A DNA stretch of 64,000 nucleotides from Proruminimicrobium sp964487915 (GTDB taxonomy: Bacteria > Elusimicrobiota > Endomicrobiia > Endomicrobiales > Endomicrobiaceae): assembly GCA_964487915.1 (NCBI GenBank), contig CAZASN010000005.1:1-64000 (forward strand), read 5' to 3'. The stretch's first letter is position 1; each line of letters begins with the position of its first letter. Shown here one piece after another: positions 50,252 through 57,916 of the stretch. Below the pieces are notes generated by a model. That model did no database searches. It was not told the DNA's origin and saw only the letters and a list, made by a program, of their open reading frames with translations. The position numbers were made by a program, and so were the translations under genes.

Positions 50252-51172
50252 ATGCAAAAACAGACAATAATTATTTCAGGTCCGACAGCTTCAGGCAAAA
50301 CTGCCGTTGCGGTTGAACTTTGCAAAAAAATAAACGGCGAAATAATATCCGCCGATTCGCGCCAGATTTATAAATATCTTGATATCGGAACAAATAAAGA
50401 AGGCGTTCTGTCTGATAACGGAATAAGATATATTTCTTCAGTTCCGCAGCATCTTACGGATATTATAGAACCTGACGGTAAATACAGCACAAAAAAATTT
50501 GAAACAGACAGCGAACAAATTGAAAAAGAATTGCTGTTGAAAGGCAAAGTCCCTGTTGTTACGGGAGGCACGGGTTTGTATATAAAGTCTTTTTTATACG
50601 GACTTGACGAACTGCCTGACGCAGACGAAAAAATACGCGCTGAGATACAAAAAGAAATTGATGAAAAAGGGCTTGAGTCTGTTTATCAAAAACTTTTAAA
50701 GGCAGACCCGGTATCAGCTGAAAAAAATAAAGGAAATACGCAAAGAATCGTAAGAGCTTTGGAAATATATAAACTTACCGGTAAAACAATGACGGAATTT
50801 CTTAATAAAAGAACAAAAAAAAACAGAAACTTTAAACATTTTGTGATATTTAAAGACAGGGATATTCTGTATAAAGACATAAACGCAAGATGTAAAAATA
50901 TGATCAATTCGGGAATGATTGAAGAAACGCAAAAAGTTTTAAATATGGGTTTTAAAATAAATGCGCCCGCGCTGACAGGCGTCGGGTATAAGCATATAGT
51001 TCTTTATATAAACGGTAAAATTTCAAAACATGAACTTATTGAAAGTTTTTCCGCAGAAACCAGGCAGTACGCCAAAAGACAGATAACGTGGTTTAAAGCC
51101 CAGCCCGACGTTATTTTAATTGACGGGTCAAAAAAAGACGTTATTTACGACGTGCTTAAATACATTTCTTGA
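50252..51172 (+). CDS. miaA: tRNA dimethylallyltransferase
   Basis: Adds a prenyl group to A37 of tRNAs reading UNN codons. The product has 306 residues. P-loop 'SGPTASGKTAVAVELCKKINGEIISADSRQIYKYLDIGTNK', 'PVVTGGTGLYIKSFLYGLDELP', and 'YAKRQITWFKAQPDV' are conserved. It follows lptB by 33 bp in the same direction. The downstream vor promoter overlaps its stop codon. Confidence 0.95.
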   Translation: MQKQTIIISGPTASGKTAVAVELCKKINGEIISADSRQIYKYLDIGTNKEGVLSDNGIRYISSVPQHLTDIIEPDGKYSTKKFETDSEQIEKELLLKGKVPVVTGGTGLYIKSFLYGLDELPDADEKIRAEIQKEIDEKGLESVYQKLLKADPVSAEKNKGNTQRIVRALEIYKLTGKTMTEFLNKRTKKNRNFKHFVIFKDRDILYKDINARCKNMINSGMIEETQKVLNMGFKINAPALTGVGYKHIVLYINGKISKHELIESFSAETRQYAKRQITWFKAQPDVILIDGSKKDVIYDVLKYIS

Positions 51173-51197
51173 CTTGAAATTTCAAAAGAGATAAAAT
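51169..51197 (+). promoter_or_regulatory. Promoter of the 2-oxoacid oxidoreductase operon
   Basis: TTGACT (51169-51174) and TAAAAT (51192-51197), 17-bp spacer. Predicted transcription start is near 51204, leaving only about six bases before ATG 51210 and no Shine-Dalgarno, so the first gene may be translated from a near-leaderless transcript. Confidence 0.6.
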
Positions 51198-51209
51198 AAT
51201 AAAACAATT

Positions 51210-51413
51210 ATGGCTAAAATAACAGTTAACAACGACAGATGCAAAGGATGCGGGTTATGTATAAACGCCTGTCCGAAAAAATGCATTTCCTTTTCACAAA
51301 ACCTTAATAAAATAGGCTATCACTATGCCGTTCTTGAGAATGAAAAGAACTGTATAGGATGCGGATTTTGTTATCAGGTGTGTCCGGATGTATGCATAGA
51401 GGTTTATAAATAA
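51210..51413 (+). CDS. 2-oxoacid:ferredoxin oxidoreductase, ferredoxin-like delta subunit
   Basis: The product has 67 residues and two classical 4Fe-4S motifs, CKGCGLCINACP and CIGCGFCYQVCP. It delivers electrons from the TPP enzyme to soluble ferredoxin. First gene of a four-subunit operon; its stop shares a base with the alpha-subunit start. Confidence 0.92.
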   Translation: MAKITVNNDRCKGCGLCINACPKKCISFSQNLNKIGYHYAVLENEKNCIGCGFCYQVCPDVCIEVYK

Positions 51414-52462
51414 TGTCAAAACATTTAATTAAAGGAAATATAGCGTTATGCGAGGGAGCGATAACCGCGGGTTTAAGCGCCTATTTCGGTTATCCTATAA
51501 CTCCGCAGAATGAAGTTCCTGCTTATATGTCAAATAAAATGGTTAAGCTGGGAAGAGTTTTTGTTCAGGCGGAATCGGAACTTTCGGCCGCCAATATGGT
51601 TATGGGCGCCTATGCCACCGGAAAAAGAGCCATGACATCATCGTCGTCTCCGGGAATATCTTTAAAACAGGAAGCAATTTCATATCTTGCCGGAATGGAA
51701 GTTCCAGGCGTTATAGTTAACGTTCAGAGAGGCGGACCTGGACTTGGCAATATTTCAGGTTCTCAGGCTGATTATTTTCAGGCGACAAAAGGCGGCGGGC
51801 ACGGTGATTATCATACTATAGTGTTTGCTCCTAACAGCGCGCAGGAAATGTACGAAATGGCTTACGATTCGTTTGATATTGCTGAAAAATACAGAACTCC
51901 GGTGATGATTCTTTCAGACGGAATTATAGGACAGATGATGGAACCTGTTGAATTTAACAGGAAAGAAAAAACAGAATTTGAAAAAAAAAGCTGGGCTTTG
52001 GACGGATGCGACGGAAGAGAACCGCGGTCGCTGCAGTCTCTTCTTATGAAAGACGGAGCGCTTGAACAGCATAATATTGATTTACAGAAAAAATACGAAG
52101 AAATAAAGAAAAATGAAGTGAAGTACGACATATATGAAGCTGAAGACGCTGAAATAATAATAGTCGCTTACGGAATATCTTCAAGAATTGCAAAAAATGC
52201 TTTAAAACTTGCAAGACAGCAGGGAATAAAAGCAGGAATGATCAGGCCTAAAACATTATGGCCTTTTCCTTATGAAATTATAAATAAACATGCGGGGCAA
52301 GGCGTAAAATTTCTAACTGTTGAACTTTCTATGGGTCAGATGGTTGAAGACGTAAATCTTGCCGTAAACGGAAAATCTCCCGTTGAATTTATCGGAAGAG
52401 CCGGCGGCGGAGTAATTACGGTACAGGCTGTTTTAAATAAAATTACGGAATTAAAAAAATAA
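51413..52462 (+). CDS. vorB: 2-oxoacid:ferredoxin oxidoreductase alpha subunit (VorB/KorA type)
   Basis: The product has 349 residues. 'ALCEGAITAGLSAYFGYPITPQNEVPAYMS' and 'QAESELSAANMVMGAYATGKRAMTSSSSPGISLKQEAISYLAGMEVPGVIVNVQRGGPGLG' are the hallmark regions. Oxidative decarboxylation of a branched-chain 2-oxoacid or 2-oxoglutarate to acyl-CoA with reduction of ferredoxin. The sequence type is the one usually named VorB, but substrate is not proven. Confidence 0.88.
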   Translation: MSKHLIKGNIALCEGAITAGLSAYFGYPITPQNEVPAYMSNKMVKLGRVFVQAESELSAANMVMGAYATGKRAMTSSSSPGISLKQEAISYLAGMEVPGVIVNVQRGGPGLGNISGSQADYFQATKGGGHGDYHTIVFAPNSAQEMYEMAYDSFDIAEKYRTPVMILSDGIIGQMMEPVEFNRKEKTEFEKKSWALDGCDGREPRSLQSLLMKDGALEQHNIDLQKKYEEIKKNEVKYDIYEAEDAEIIIVAYGISSRIAKNALKLARQQGIKAGMIRPKTLWPFPYEIINKHAGQGVKFLTVELSMGQMVEDVNLAVNGKSPVEFIGRAGGGVITVQAVLNKITELKK

Positions 52463-52463
52463 A

Positions 52464-53204
52464 ATGGAAAAAATATTATCAAGACCAAAAGCGCTTAAAG
52501 ATAATCCTTTGTCTTACTGTCCGGGATGCGGACACGGAATAATACACAGGCTTATAGCAGAATCAATTGATGAACTCGGTATAAGAGAAAAGACGATTGC
52601 CGTAGCTCCGGTCGGATGCGCGGTGTTTGCCTATGATTATTTTAATTTTGATACTACCGAAGCGCCGCACGGAAGACCTCCGGCTGTTGCGACGGGAATT
52701 AAAAGAACAAATCCCGATAAAATTGTTTTTACCTATCAGGGAGACGGAGATTTGGCGGCGATAGGTACCGCCGAAACTATTCACTGTGCAAACAGAGGCG
52801 AAAATATAACCGTAATTTTTGTTAATAACGCCAATTACGGTATGACAGGCGGACAGATGGCGCCTACGACGTTAATCGGGCAGGTTACGGAAACTACTCC
52901 TTTCGGAAGAGATCCGTTAAGAGAAGGATATCCGATAAAAGTTTCTGAACTTTTGGCAAATCTTCAGGGAACAAAATATATAGAAAGAGTGACTGTTTTT
53001 AACGCTCCGCATATAATTAAGGCTAAAAAAGCCATCAAAAAAGCTTTTCAAAATCAGGTTGAGGGAAAAGGATATTCTTTTATTGAAGTTATATCGCACT
53101 GTCCCGTTGACTGGGGTAAAACTCCTCTGGAATCAGTAAAATGGGTTGAAGACGTATTTTTGAAAACATTCCCGCTGGGCGTAATAAAGGATGAAACTAA
53201 ATAA
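52464..53204 (+). CDS. 2-oxoacid:ferredoxin oxidoreductase beta subunit, TPP-binding
   Basis: The product has 246 residues. 'YCPGCGHGIIHRLIAESIDELG' with Cys ligands, 'APVGCAVFAYDYF', and the TPP/Mg motif 'YQGDGDLAAIGTAETIHCANRGENITVIFVNNANYGMTGGQ' are intact. It holds the thiamine diphosphate that attacks the 2-oxoacid. One base separates it from the alpha gene, and it shares its last base with the gamma gene. Confidence 0.92.
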   Translation: MEKILSRPKALKDNPLSYCPGCGHGIIHRLIAESIDELGIREKTIAVAPVGCAVFAYDYFNFDTTEAPHGRPPAVATGIKRTNPDKIVFTYQGDGDLAAIGTAETIHCANRGENITVIFVNNANYGMTGGQMAPTTLIGQVTETTPFGRDPLREGYPIKVSELLANLQGTKYIERVTVFNAPHIIKAKKAIKKAFQNQVEGKGYSFIEVISHCPVDWGKTPLESVKWVEDVFLKTFPLGVIKDETK

Positions 53205-53743
53205 TGAAAACATATAATGAAATAATCATTGCGGGATTCGGCGGACAGGGCGTTTTGCTTGCCGGTAATATTTTGGCGCAAAGCGCAATGGAAGAGGGGC
53301 TTAATACGACATGGTTTCCTTCTTACGGCGCAGAAATGAGAGGCGGTACTGCAAATTCAACGGTTATTATTTCAGATGATGAAATAGGTTCGCCGATAGC
53401 ATTTAACCCGTCCGGACTTATTGCTCTTAATGCTTTGTCTCTTGATAAATTTTTGCCGAAAATGTCGGAAAAAGCGGTTATAATAGCCAATTCGTCAATT
53501 ATAAATAAAGATGATTATAAAAATAAGAATATAATATTTATCCCGATTTCAGAAATAGCAGACAAAGAAATAGGAAATATCAGAGCAGCCAATATGGTTG
53601 CTGTAGGCGCTTTGGTAAAAGCATTGAATGTTCCTTCATTGGAAAATGTTCTTAACGCCGTTAAGACCGCATTTGCAAAAAAAGAAGGACTTTCTGAATT
53701 GAATATAAAAGCCGTAAAAGCCGGCTATGATTATAAAATCTAA
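53204..53743 (+). CDS. 2-oxoacid:ferredoxin oxidoreductase gamma subunit
   Basis: The product has 179 residues. 'IIAGFGGQGVLLAGNILAQSAMEEGLNTTWFPSYGAEMRGGTANSTVIIS' is the family signature (Gly-Phe-Gly-Gly-Gln-Gly). It completes the alpha/beta/gamma/delta complex encoded here. The gene ends 13 bp before the acetyltransferase start, likely one operon. Confidence 0.9.
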   Translation: MKTYNEIIIAGFGGQGVLLAGNILAQSAMEEGLNTTWFPSYGAEMRGGTANSTVIISDDEIGSPIAFNPSGLIALNALSLDKFLPKMSEKAVIIANSSIINKDDYKNKNIIFIPISEIADKEIGNIRAANMVAVGALVKALNVPSLENVLNAVKTAFAKKEGLSELNIKAVKAGYDYKI

Positions 53744-53756
53744 AAAAGGAGAGAAA

Positions 53757-54236
53757 ATGAAGATAAGGCATGCCAAAGTCTCAGACGTTAAGGCAATACA
53801 TAAGCTTGTTGAATATTACGCAAACAACAAGGAAATGCTTCACAGATCTCTCAATTCAATATATGAAAATATACAGGAATATATGGTAGCAGAAGAAAAA
53901 GGCCAGATAATAGGCTGCGGAGCTTTGCATGTTTCGTGGGATAATCTTGCCGAAATTAAAGCTTTAGCCGTTTCAAAAAATTACATGGGAACGGGAATAG
54001 GAAGGAAAATAGTTTCAGAACTTGAAAAAAATGCTCTCAAACTTGACGTATTTACTACTTTTGCGTTAAGTTTTAAACCCGGTTTCTTTCAGAAACTGGG
54101 ATATGAAATAATATCAAAGGAAGTGCTGCCTCAGAAAATATGGAGCGAATGCATAAACTGCCATTTGTTTCCTGACTGCGGTGAAGTTCCGTTGATAAAA
54201 GATTTAAAACATACCAAAAAGAAAAAAAACGTATAA
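53757..54236 (+). CDS. argA: ArgA-type amino-acid N-acetyltransferase
   Basis: The product is a 159-residue GNAT enzyme matching the short, kinase-domain-free N-acetylglutamate synthase group. 'IRHAKVSDVKAIHKLVEYYANNKEMLHRSLNSIYENIQEYMVAEEKGQIIGCGALHVSWDNLAEIKALAVS' and 'PGFFQKLGYEIISKEVLPQKIWSECINCHLFPDCGEVPL' fit that group closely. First step of arginine synthesis. ATG 53757 has AAAGGAG upstream. No other arg gene is nearby. Confidence 0.88.
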   Translation: MKIRHAKVSDVKAIHKLVEYYANNKEMLHRSLNSIYENIQEYMVAEEKGQIIGCGALHVSWDNLAEIKALAVSKNYMGTGIGRKIVSELEKNALKLDVFTTFALSFKPGFFQKLGYEIISKEVLPQKIWSECINCHLFPDCGEVPLIKDLKHTKKKKNV

Positions 54237-54260
54237 GTATAATATTTTATACTTAAGTTT
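54235..54260 (+). terminator. Weak AT-rich hairpin after argA
   Basis: AAGTATAA (54235-54242) pairs with TTATACTT (54247-54254), loop TATT, followed by AAGTTTATTTT. Possible terminator for the oxidoreductase operon; the stem has little GC. Confidence 0.35.
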
Positions 54261-54325
54261 ATTTTACAATAACCTTAAAATTTTTGTTCTATAAAAACTT
54301 TTATTTCGTTTAAAAATAAAATATC

Positions 54326-54361
54326 TTTTATGATATAAATGATATATTATATATCATAAAA
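54326..54361. repeat. Perfect 12-bp inverted repeat upstream of the LDH pair
   Basis: TTTTATGATATA (54326-54337) and TATATCATAAAA (54350-54361) with a 12-base spacer that itself contains TGATATA. It lies about 70 bp before the first dehydrogenase start and could be a regulator binding site or part of the terminator region. Confidence 0.45.
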
Positions 54362-54428
54362 AGTATAATAATTAAAATAAATTTACGATATTATATCTTA
54401 AATGGTATAGTTGTTTTGAGGGGGGACT

Positions 54429-55379
54429 GTGTTAAAACCAAAAGTTTCAATTATAGGGTGCGGAAACGTAGGTATGAGGTATGCCTATGCTTTAATGATA
54501 AAAGGTACCGCAAGAGAAATAACGCTTGTTGATTATGATATAAAAAAGGCGGAAGGCGAAGCTATGGATTTGTCGCACGGAGCTCCGTATACCAATCCTG
54601 TCAACGTTGTTGCCGGCACTTATAAAGATATAATCGGTTCTGATTTAGTAGTAATTACAGCCGGTAAGAAACAAAGACCGGGCCAAACAAGAATAGATCT
54701 TCTTAAGGACAATATAGATTTATTTAAAAGCATAATACCTGAAATTATAAAATATGCGCCTGACGCCATTTTAGTAATAGCTTCAAATCCTGTTGATATT
54801 CTTACATATGCGGCTTATAAAATATCCGGTAAAAAATCTTCAAAAGTTATAGGTTCGGGAACCCTTTTGGATTCTGCCAGATTCAGATATGAAATAGCAA
54901 AACATTGCAATATTGATTCAAGAAGCATACATGCTTATATTTTGGGAGAACACGGCGACAGTGAATTCCCGGTATGGAGCAAAGCTACTTTGGGCGGAGT
55001 AAATATAGACAGTTACTGTATGCTATGCAACAACAAATCAGATTGTGACCATAAAGCTAAACTTGACGAGATATTTACCAACGTAAAAAACTCGGCTTAT
55101 AAGATAATAGAGAAAAAAGGCGAAACTTCGTACGGAATAGGGCTTGCTCTTGTAAGAATCACACAGGCAATTCTTCAGAATGAAAATGCGGTTCTTCCCG
55201 TATCTGTTTTAATTCAAGATTTCTGCGGTGTGGATGATGTTTATTTAAGCCTTCCGTCCGTTCTTAATTCCGAAGGCGTCAGACAGGTTCAAAAAATTGA
55301 ATTTAACGAAATAGAAAAAAAATCATTTGTTGAATCTGCAGCCGTTCTAAAACAATTATTGAAAGAAGTTGGTTTCTAG
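54429..55379 (+). CDS. ldh: L-lactate dehydrogenase
   Basis: Reduces pyruvate to lactate with NADH. The product has 316 residues, GTG start with GAGGGGGG upstream. NAD fold 'VSIIGCGNVGMRYAYALM' with Asp35 in 'LVDYD'. The substrate loop 'AGKKQRPGQTR' has Gln82, equivalent to Gln102 of Bacillus LDH, indicating lactate/pyruvate. Catalytic Asp148, Arg151 ('LLDSAR') and His175 ('GEHGDSEFPVWS') are present. A Cys-rich insert 'CMLCNNKSDC' follows His175. It is followed 2 bp later by a close paralogue. Confidence 0.92.
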   Translation: MLKPKVSIIGCGNVGMRYAYALMIKGTAREITLVDYDIKKAEGEAMDLSHGAPYTNPVNVVAGTYKDIIGSDLVVITAGKKQRPGQTRIDLLKDNIDLFKSIIPEIIKYAPDAILVIASNPVDILTYAAYKISGKKSSKVIGSGTLLDSARFRYEIAKHCNIDSRSIHAYILGEHGDSEFPVWSKATLGGVNIDSYCMLCNNKSDCDHKAKLDEIFTNVKNSAYKIIEKKGETSYGIGLALVRITQAILQNENAVLPVSVLIQDFCGVDDVYLSLPSVLNSEGVRQVQKIEFNEIEKKSFVESAAVLKQLLKEVGF

Positions 55380-55381
55380 TC

Positions 55382-56338
55382 ATGGAGGAGAATATATTAA
55401 AACCAAAAGTTTCTATTATAGGCTGCGGCAGTGTTGGTATGCGGTATGCTTATGCCTTAATGATGAAAGGGATAGCCAGAGAGATCACGCTTGTTGACGT
55501 TGATATGAAAAAAGCGGAAGGCGAGGCTATAGATTTATCCCACGGCCTGCCGTATACTGATCCTGTTAATATTGCTGCAGGAGAATACAAAGATATAGCT
55601 GGTTCCGATTTAGTTGTTGTAACAGCCGGTAAAAAGCGGAAGTCCGGGCAAACAAGAGTAGATTTATTAAAAGATAATATAGATTTGTTTAAGACAATCA
55701 TTCCGGAAATTATGAAATATGCGCCGGATACGATTTTGCTGATAGTATCCAATCCTGTAGATCTTTTAACTTACATTACTTATAAAATATCCGGCAAAAA
55801 ATCTTCTAAAATTATAGGTTCAGGAACTCTTTTAGACACGGCAAGACTTAAAAATGAAATATCAAAAAACTGCAATATAGATTCAAGAAGTATACATGCT
55901 TATATATTAGGGGAACACGGCGACAGCGGATTTCCTGTTTGGAGCAAAGCTGCGGTCGGCGGTATAAATATAGAGACATATTGTCTTCTATGTGATAATA
56001 AATGTCAATATAAAAAGAAATTGGAAGAAATATTTAACAATGTCAAAACTTCAGGTTCTGCAATTATTGCAAGAAAAGGTGAAACTTCATACGGAATAGG
56101 CCTTGCTCTTTTAAAAATTACACAGGCCATTCTTAAGAACGAAAACGCTGTTCTTCCGGTATCCGTATTAATTGAAAATATTTACGGGATAAATGATGTG
56201 TATTTAAGTTTACCGGCTGTAATTAATTCAGACGGAGTAAGGCAGGTACAAAACATTGAATTTAATGACACGGAAAAGCAGGCATTTTTAAAATCGGCAA
56301 ATGTTTTAAAACAGTTATTGAAAGAAGTTGGATTTTAA
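55382..56338 (+). CDS. LDH paralogue with malate-type specificity residue
   Basis: The product has 318 residues, highly similar along its length to the preceding gene. Catalytic Asp152, Arg155 and His179 are kept. In the specificity loop 'AGKKRKSGQTR', Arg86 replaces the Gln of the LDH copy. The Gln-to-Arg change at this place is the classical switch from lactate to malate dehydrogenase, so this copy may act on oxaloacetate/malate. Start ATG 55382 is two bases after the upstream stop; its RBS is weak, suggesting coupling. A Cys-rich insert is also present but shorter. Confidence 0.88.
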   Translation: MEENILKPKVSIIGCGSVGMRYAYALMMKGIAREITLVDVDMKKAEGEAIDLSHGLPYTDPVNIAAGEYKDIAGSDLVVVTAGKKRKSGQTRVDLLKDNIDLFKTIIPEIMKYAPDTILLIVSNPVDLLTYITYKISGKKSSKIIGSGTLLDTARLKNEISKNCNIDSRSIHAYILGEHGDSGFPVWSKAAVGGINIETYCLLCDNKCQYKKKLEEIFNNVKTSGSAIIARKGETSYGIGLALLKITQAILKNENAVLPVSVLIENIYGINDVYLSLPAVINSDGVRQVQNIEFNDTEKQAFLKSANVLKQLLKEVGF

Positions 56339-56353
56339 ATACGGAGTTTAATC

Positions 56354-56773
56354 ATGAAAACTTACAGAAAAGAACTTATATTCAACACGTCAAAACGAAT
56401 AGAATTTATAAACATAACCGAGCAGGTTCAAGACGCAATAGACGAAAGCGGCGTTAAAGAAGGAATTTGTCTTGTTAATGCCATGCATATAACGGCAAGC
56501 GTTTTTATAAACGACCACGAATACGGCCTTCACAGTGATTTTGAAAAATGGCTTGAAAAACTTGCTCCGCACCAGCCTATAAATTATTACCGTCACAATG
56601 ATACTGGCGAGGACAACGCGGATTCTCATCTTAAAAGACAAATAATGGGAAGAGAAGTTACAGTTGCAATTACAAACGGCCGGCTGGATTTCGGTCCGTG
56701 GGAACAGATATTTTACGGCGAATTTGACGGGATGAGAAGAAAAAGAGTTTTAATAAAAATAATCGGCGGTTGA
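56354..56773 (+). CDS. YjbQ-family protein
   Basis: The product has 139 residues of the UPF0047/YjbQ type. 'GICLVNAMHITASVFINDHEYGLHSDFEKWLEKLAP' and 'NADSHLKRQIMGREVTVAITNGRLDFGPWEQIFYGEFDGMRRKRVLIKIIG' are the conserved blocks with the active-site Asp, His and Glu. Some members show weak thiamine-phosphate synthase activity; the physiological role is unclear. RBS 'acggag' upstream. Confidence 0.92.
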   Translation: MKTYRKELIFNTSKRIEFINITEQVQDAIDESGVKEGICLVNAMHITASVFINDHEYGLHSDFEKWLEKLAPHQPINYYRHNDTGEDNADSHLKRQIMGREVTVAITNGRLDFGPWEQIFYGEFDGMRRKRVLIKIIGG

Positions 56774-56778
56774 ACTGA

Positions 56779-57750
56779 TTATAAATTGCCGCTTCCTATC
56801 GTTACTTCGCCTGATCCGACAGTTTCAATGTTTCCGTTTGAAGTTTTTACGATAAGGTTTCCTTTTTCGTTTATATCCGTTACAAATCCTTCTTTTTTTA
56901 ATCCGTTGACGACATAGGAGATATTCTTATTTAAAATAACGGAATGTTTTTTATATTCCTGCATCAAATTTTTGTTTTTTAAATCACCGTATAAAACGGT
57001 AAGATTATTTACTATTTCCGCAATCAGGACGTTTCTGTTTAAATTATCGCAATAAAGAGAAGTCGCAGTTTTTTTCATTTCTTTCGGAAAATCTTCGGTT
57101 TTTATGTTTACGCCTATTCCGACAATAATGCTTTCGGCCGTCTGACTTTCAAAATCTATCGTAGCTTCCGTAAGAATTCCGCATATTTTTTTTCCGTTTA
57201 AAAATACGTCGTTTACCCATTTAATATCGGTATCAATGCCGGTCAGTTTTTTAACAGCTCTTACTACCGATACCGCGGCAGCTATAGTTATAAGCTGCGT
57301 ATCTGCCGCATTTTTATTCGGTTTAAAAACAACGGTCATATAAACGCCTGTTTTGGCGGGGGAAAAAAAATTTCTGTCAAATCTTCCTCTTCCGGCAGTT
57401 TGTTCGTCGGCGGTTATGATCGTTCCGTGTTTTGCCGTTCCTTCTGCGACCATCTTTTTTGCCTGATTGTTTGTAGAATCAATCGTTTTATAAACGTATA
57501 TATCAAAGCGTTTATTTTCAGAAGACAGATAAAGGCGTATTCCCTCTGATGAAAGAATATCGGAATTTGCGGCAAGAATATAACCGTTGTTCGTTGACGC
57601 TTTTATAGGATAGCCTTCTTTTTTTAAGGCATTTACCGCCTTCCATACAGCCGTCCTGGAAACGGAAAGTTTATCGGCAAGCTCCTGCCCGGAAACGGTT
57701 TTTTGTTTGTTTTTTTCAAATATTGATATTATTTTGTTTTTTAAAGTCAT
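56779..57750 (-). CDS. birA: Biotin operon repressor / biotin-protein ligase
   Basis: Attaches biotin to carboxylase carrier domains and binds DNA. The product has 323 residues. Winged helix 'QELADKLSVSRTAVWKAVNALKKEGYPI' (about 21-50), ligase core 'IDSTNNQAKKM', 'ADEQTAGRGRFDRNFFSP', 'IKWVNDVFLNGKKICGILTE', 'GIGVNI', and the C-terminal SH3-like domain. Convergent with the yjbQ-like gene. The N-terminal HTH suggests biotin-dependent repression of targets elsewhere. Confidence 0.94.
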   Translation of the reverse strand: MTLKNKIISIFEKNKQKTVSGQELADKLSVSRTAVWKAVNALKKEGYPIKASTNNGYILAANSDILSSEGIRLYLSSENKRFDIYVYKTIDSTNNQAKKMVAEGTAKHGTIITADEQTAGRGRFDRNFFSPAKTGVYMTVVFKPNKNAADTQLITIAAAVSVVRAVKKLTGIDTDIKWVNDVFLNGKKICGILTEATIDFESQTAESIIVGIGVNIKTEDFPKEMKKTATSLYCDNLNRNVLIAEIVNNLTVLYGDLKNKNLMQEYKKHSVILNKNISYVVNGLKKEGFVTDINEKGNLIVKTSNGNIETVGSGEVTIGSGNL

Positions 57751-57916
57751 TTTATTTAAAGTATCATATTAAAATACAAATTGTCAACTTTTAAATATAT
57801 CCGGTTAACAATTTGTTTTTTAAATTATAAATAATATATAAAAAATTTTGCAAAAAAAATAACAAAAAGATAAAATTGACTGATATATATAATATATTTA
57901 AAGGAATTTAAATAAA

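Noticed and set aside
55384..55400. Start of the second dehydrogenase at the codon aligned with the first gene's GTG
   Set aside because: The aligned codon is ATA, a very rare start, with GGAGGAG only about three bases upstream; ATG 55382, coupled to the upstream stop, is more likely.
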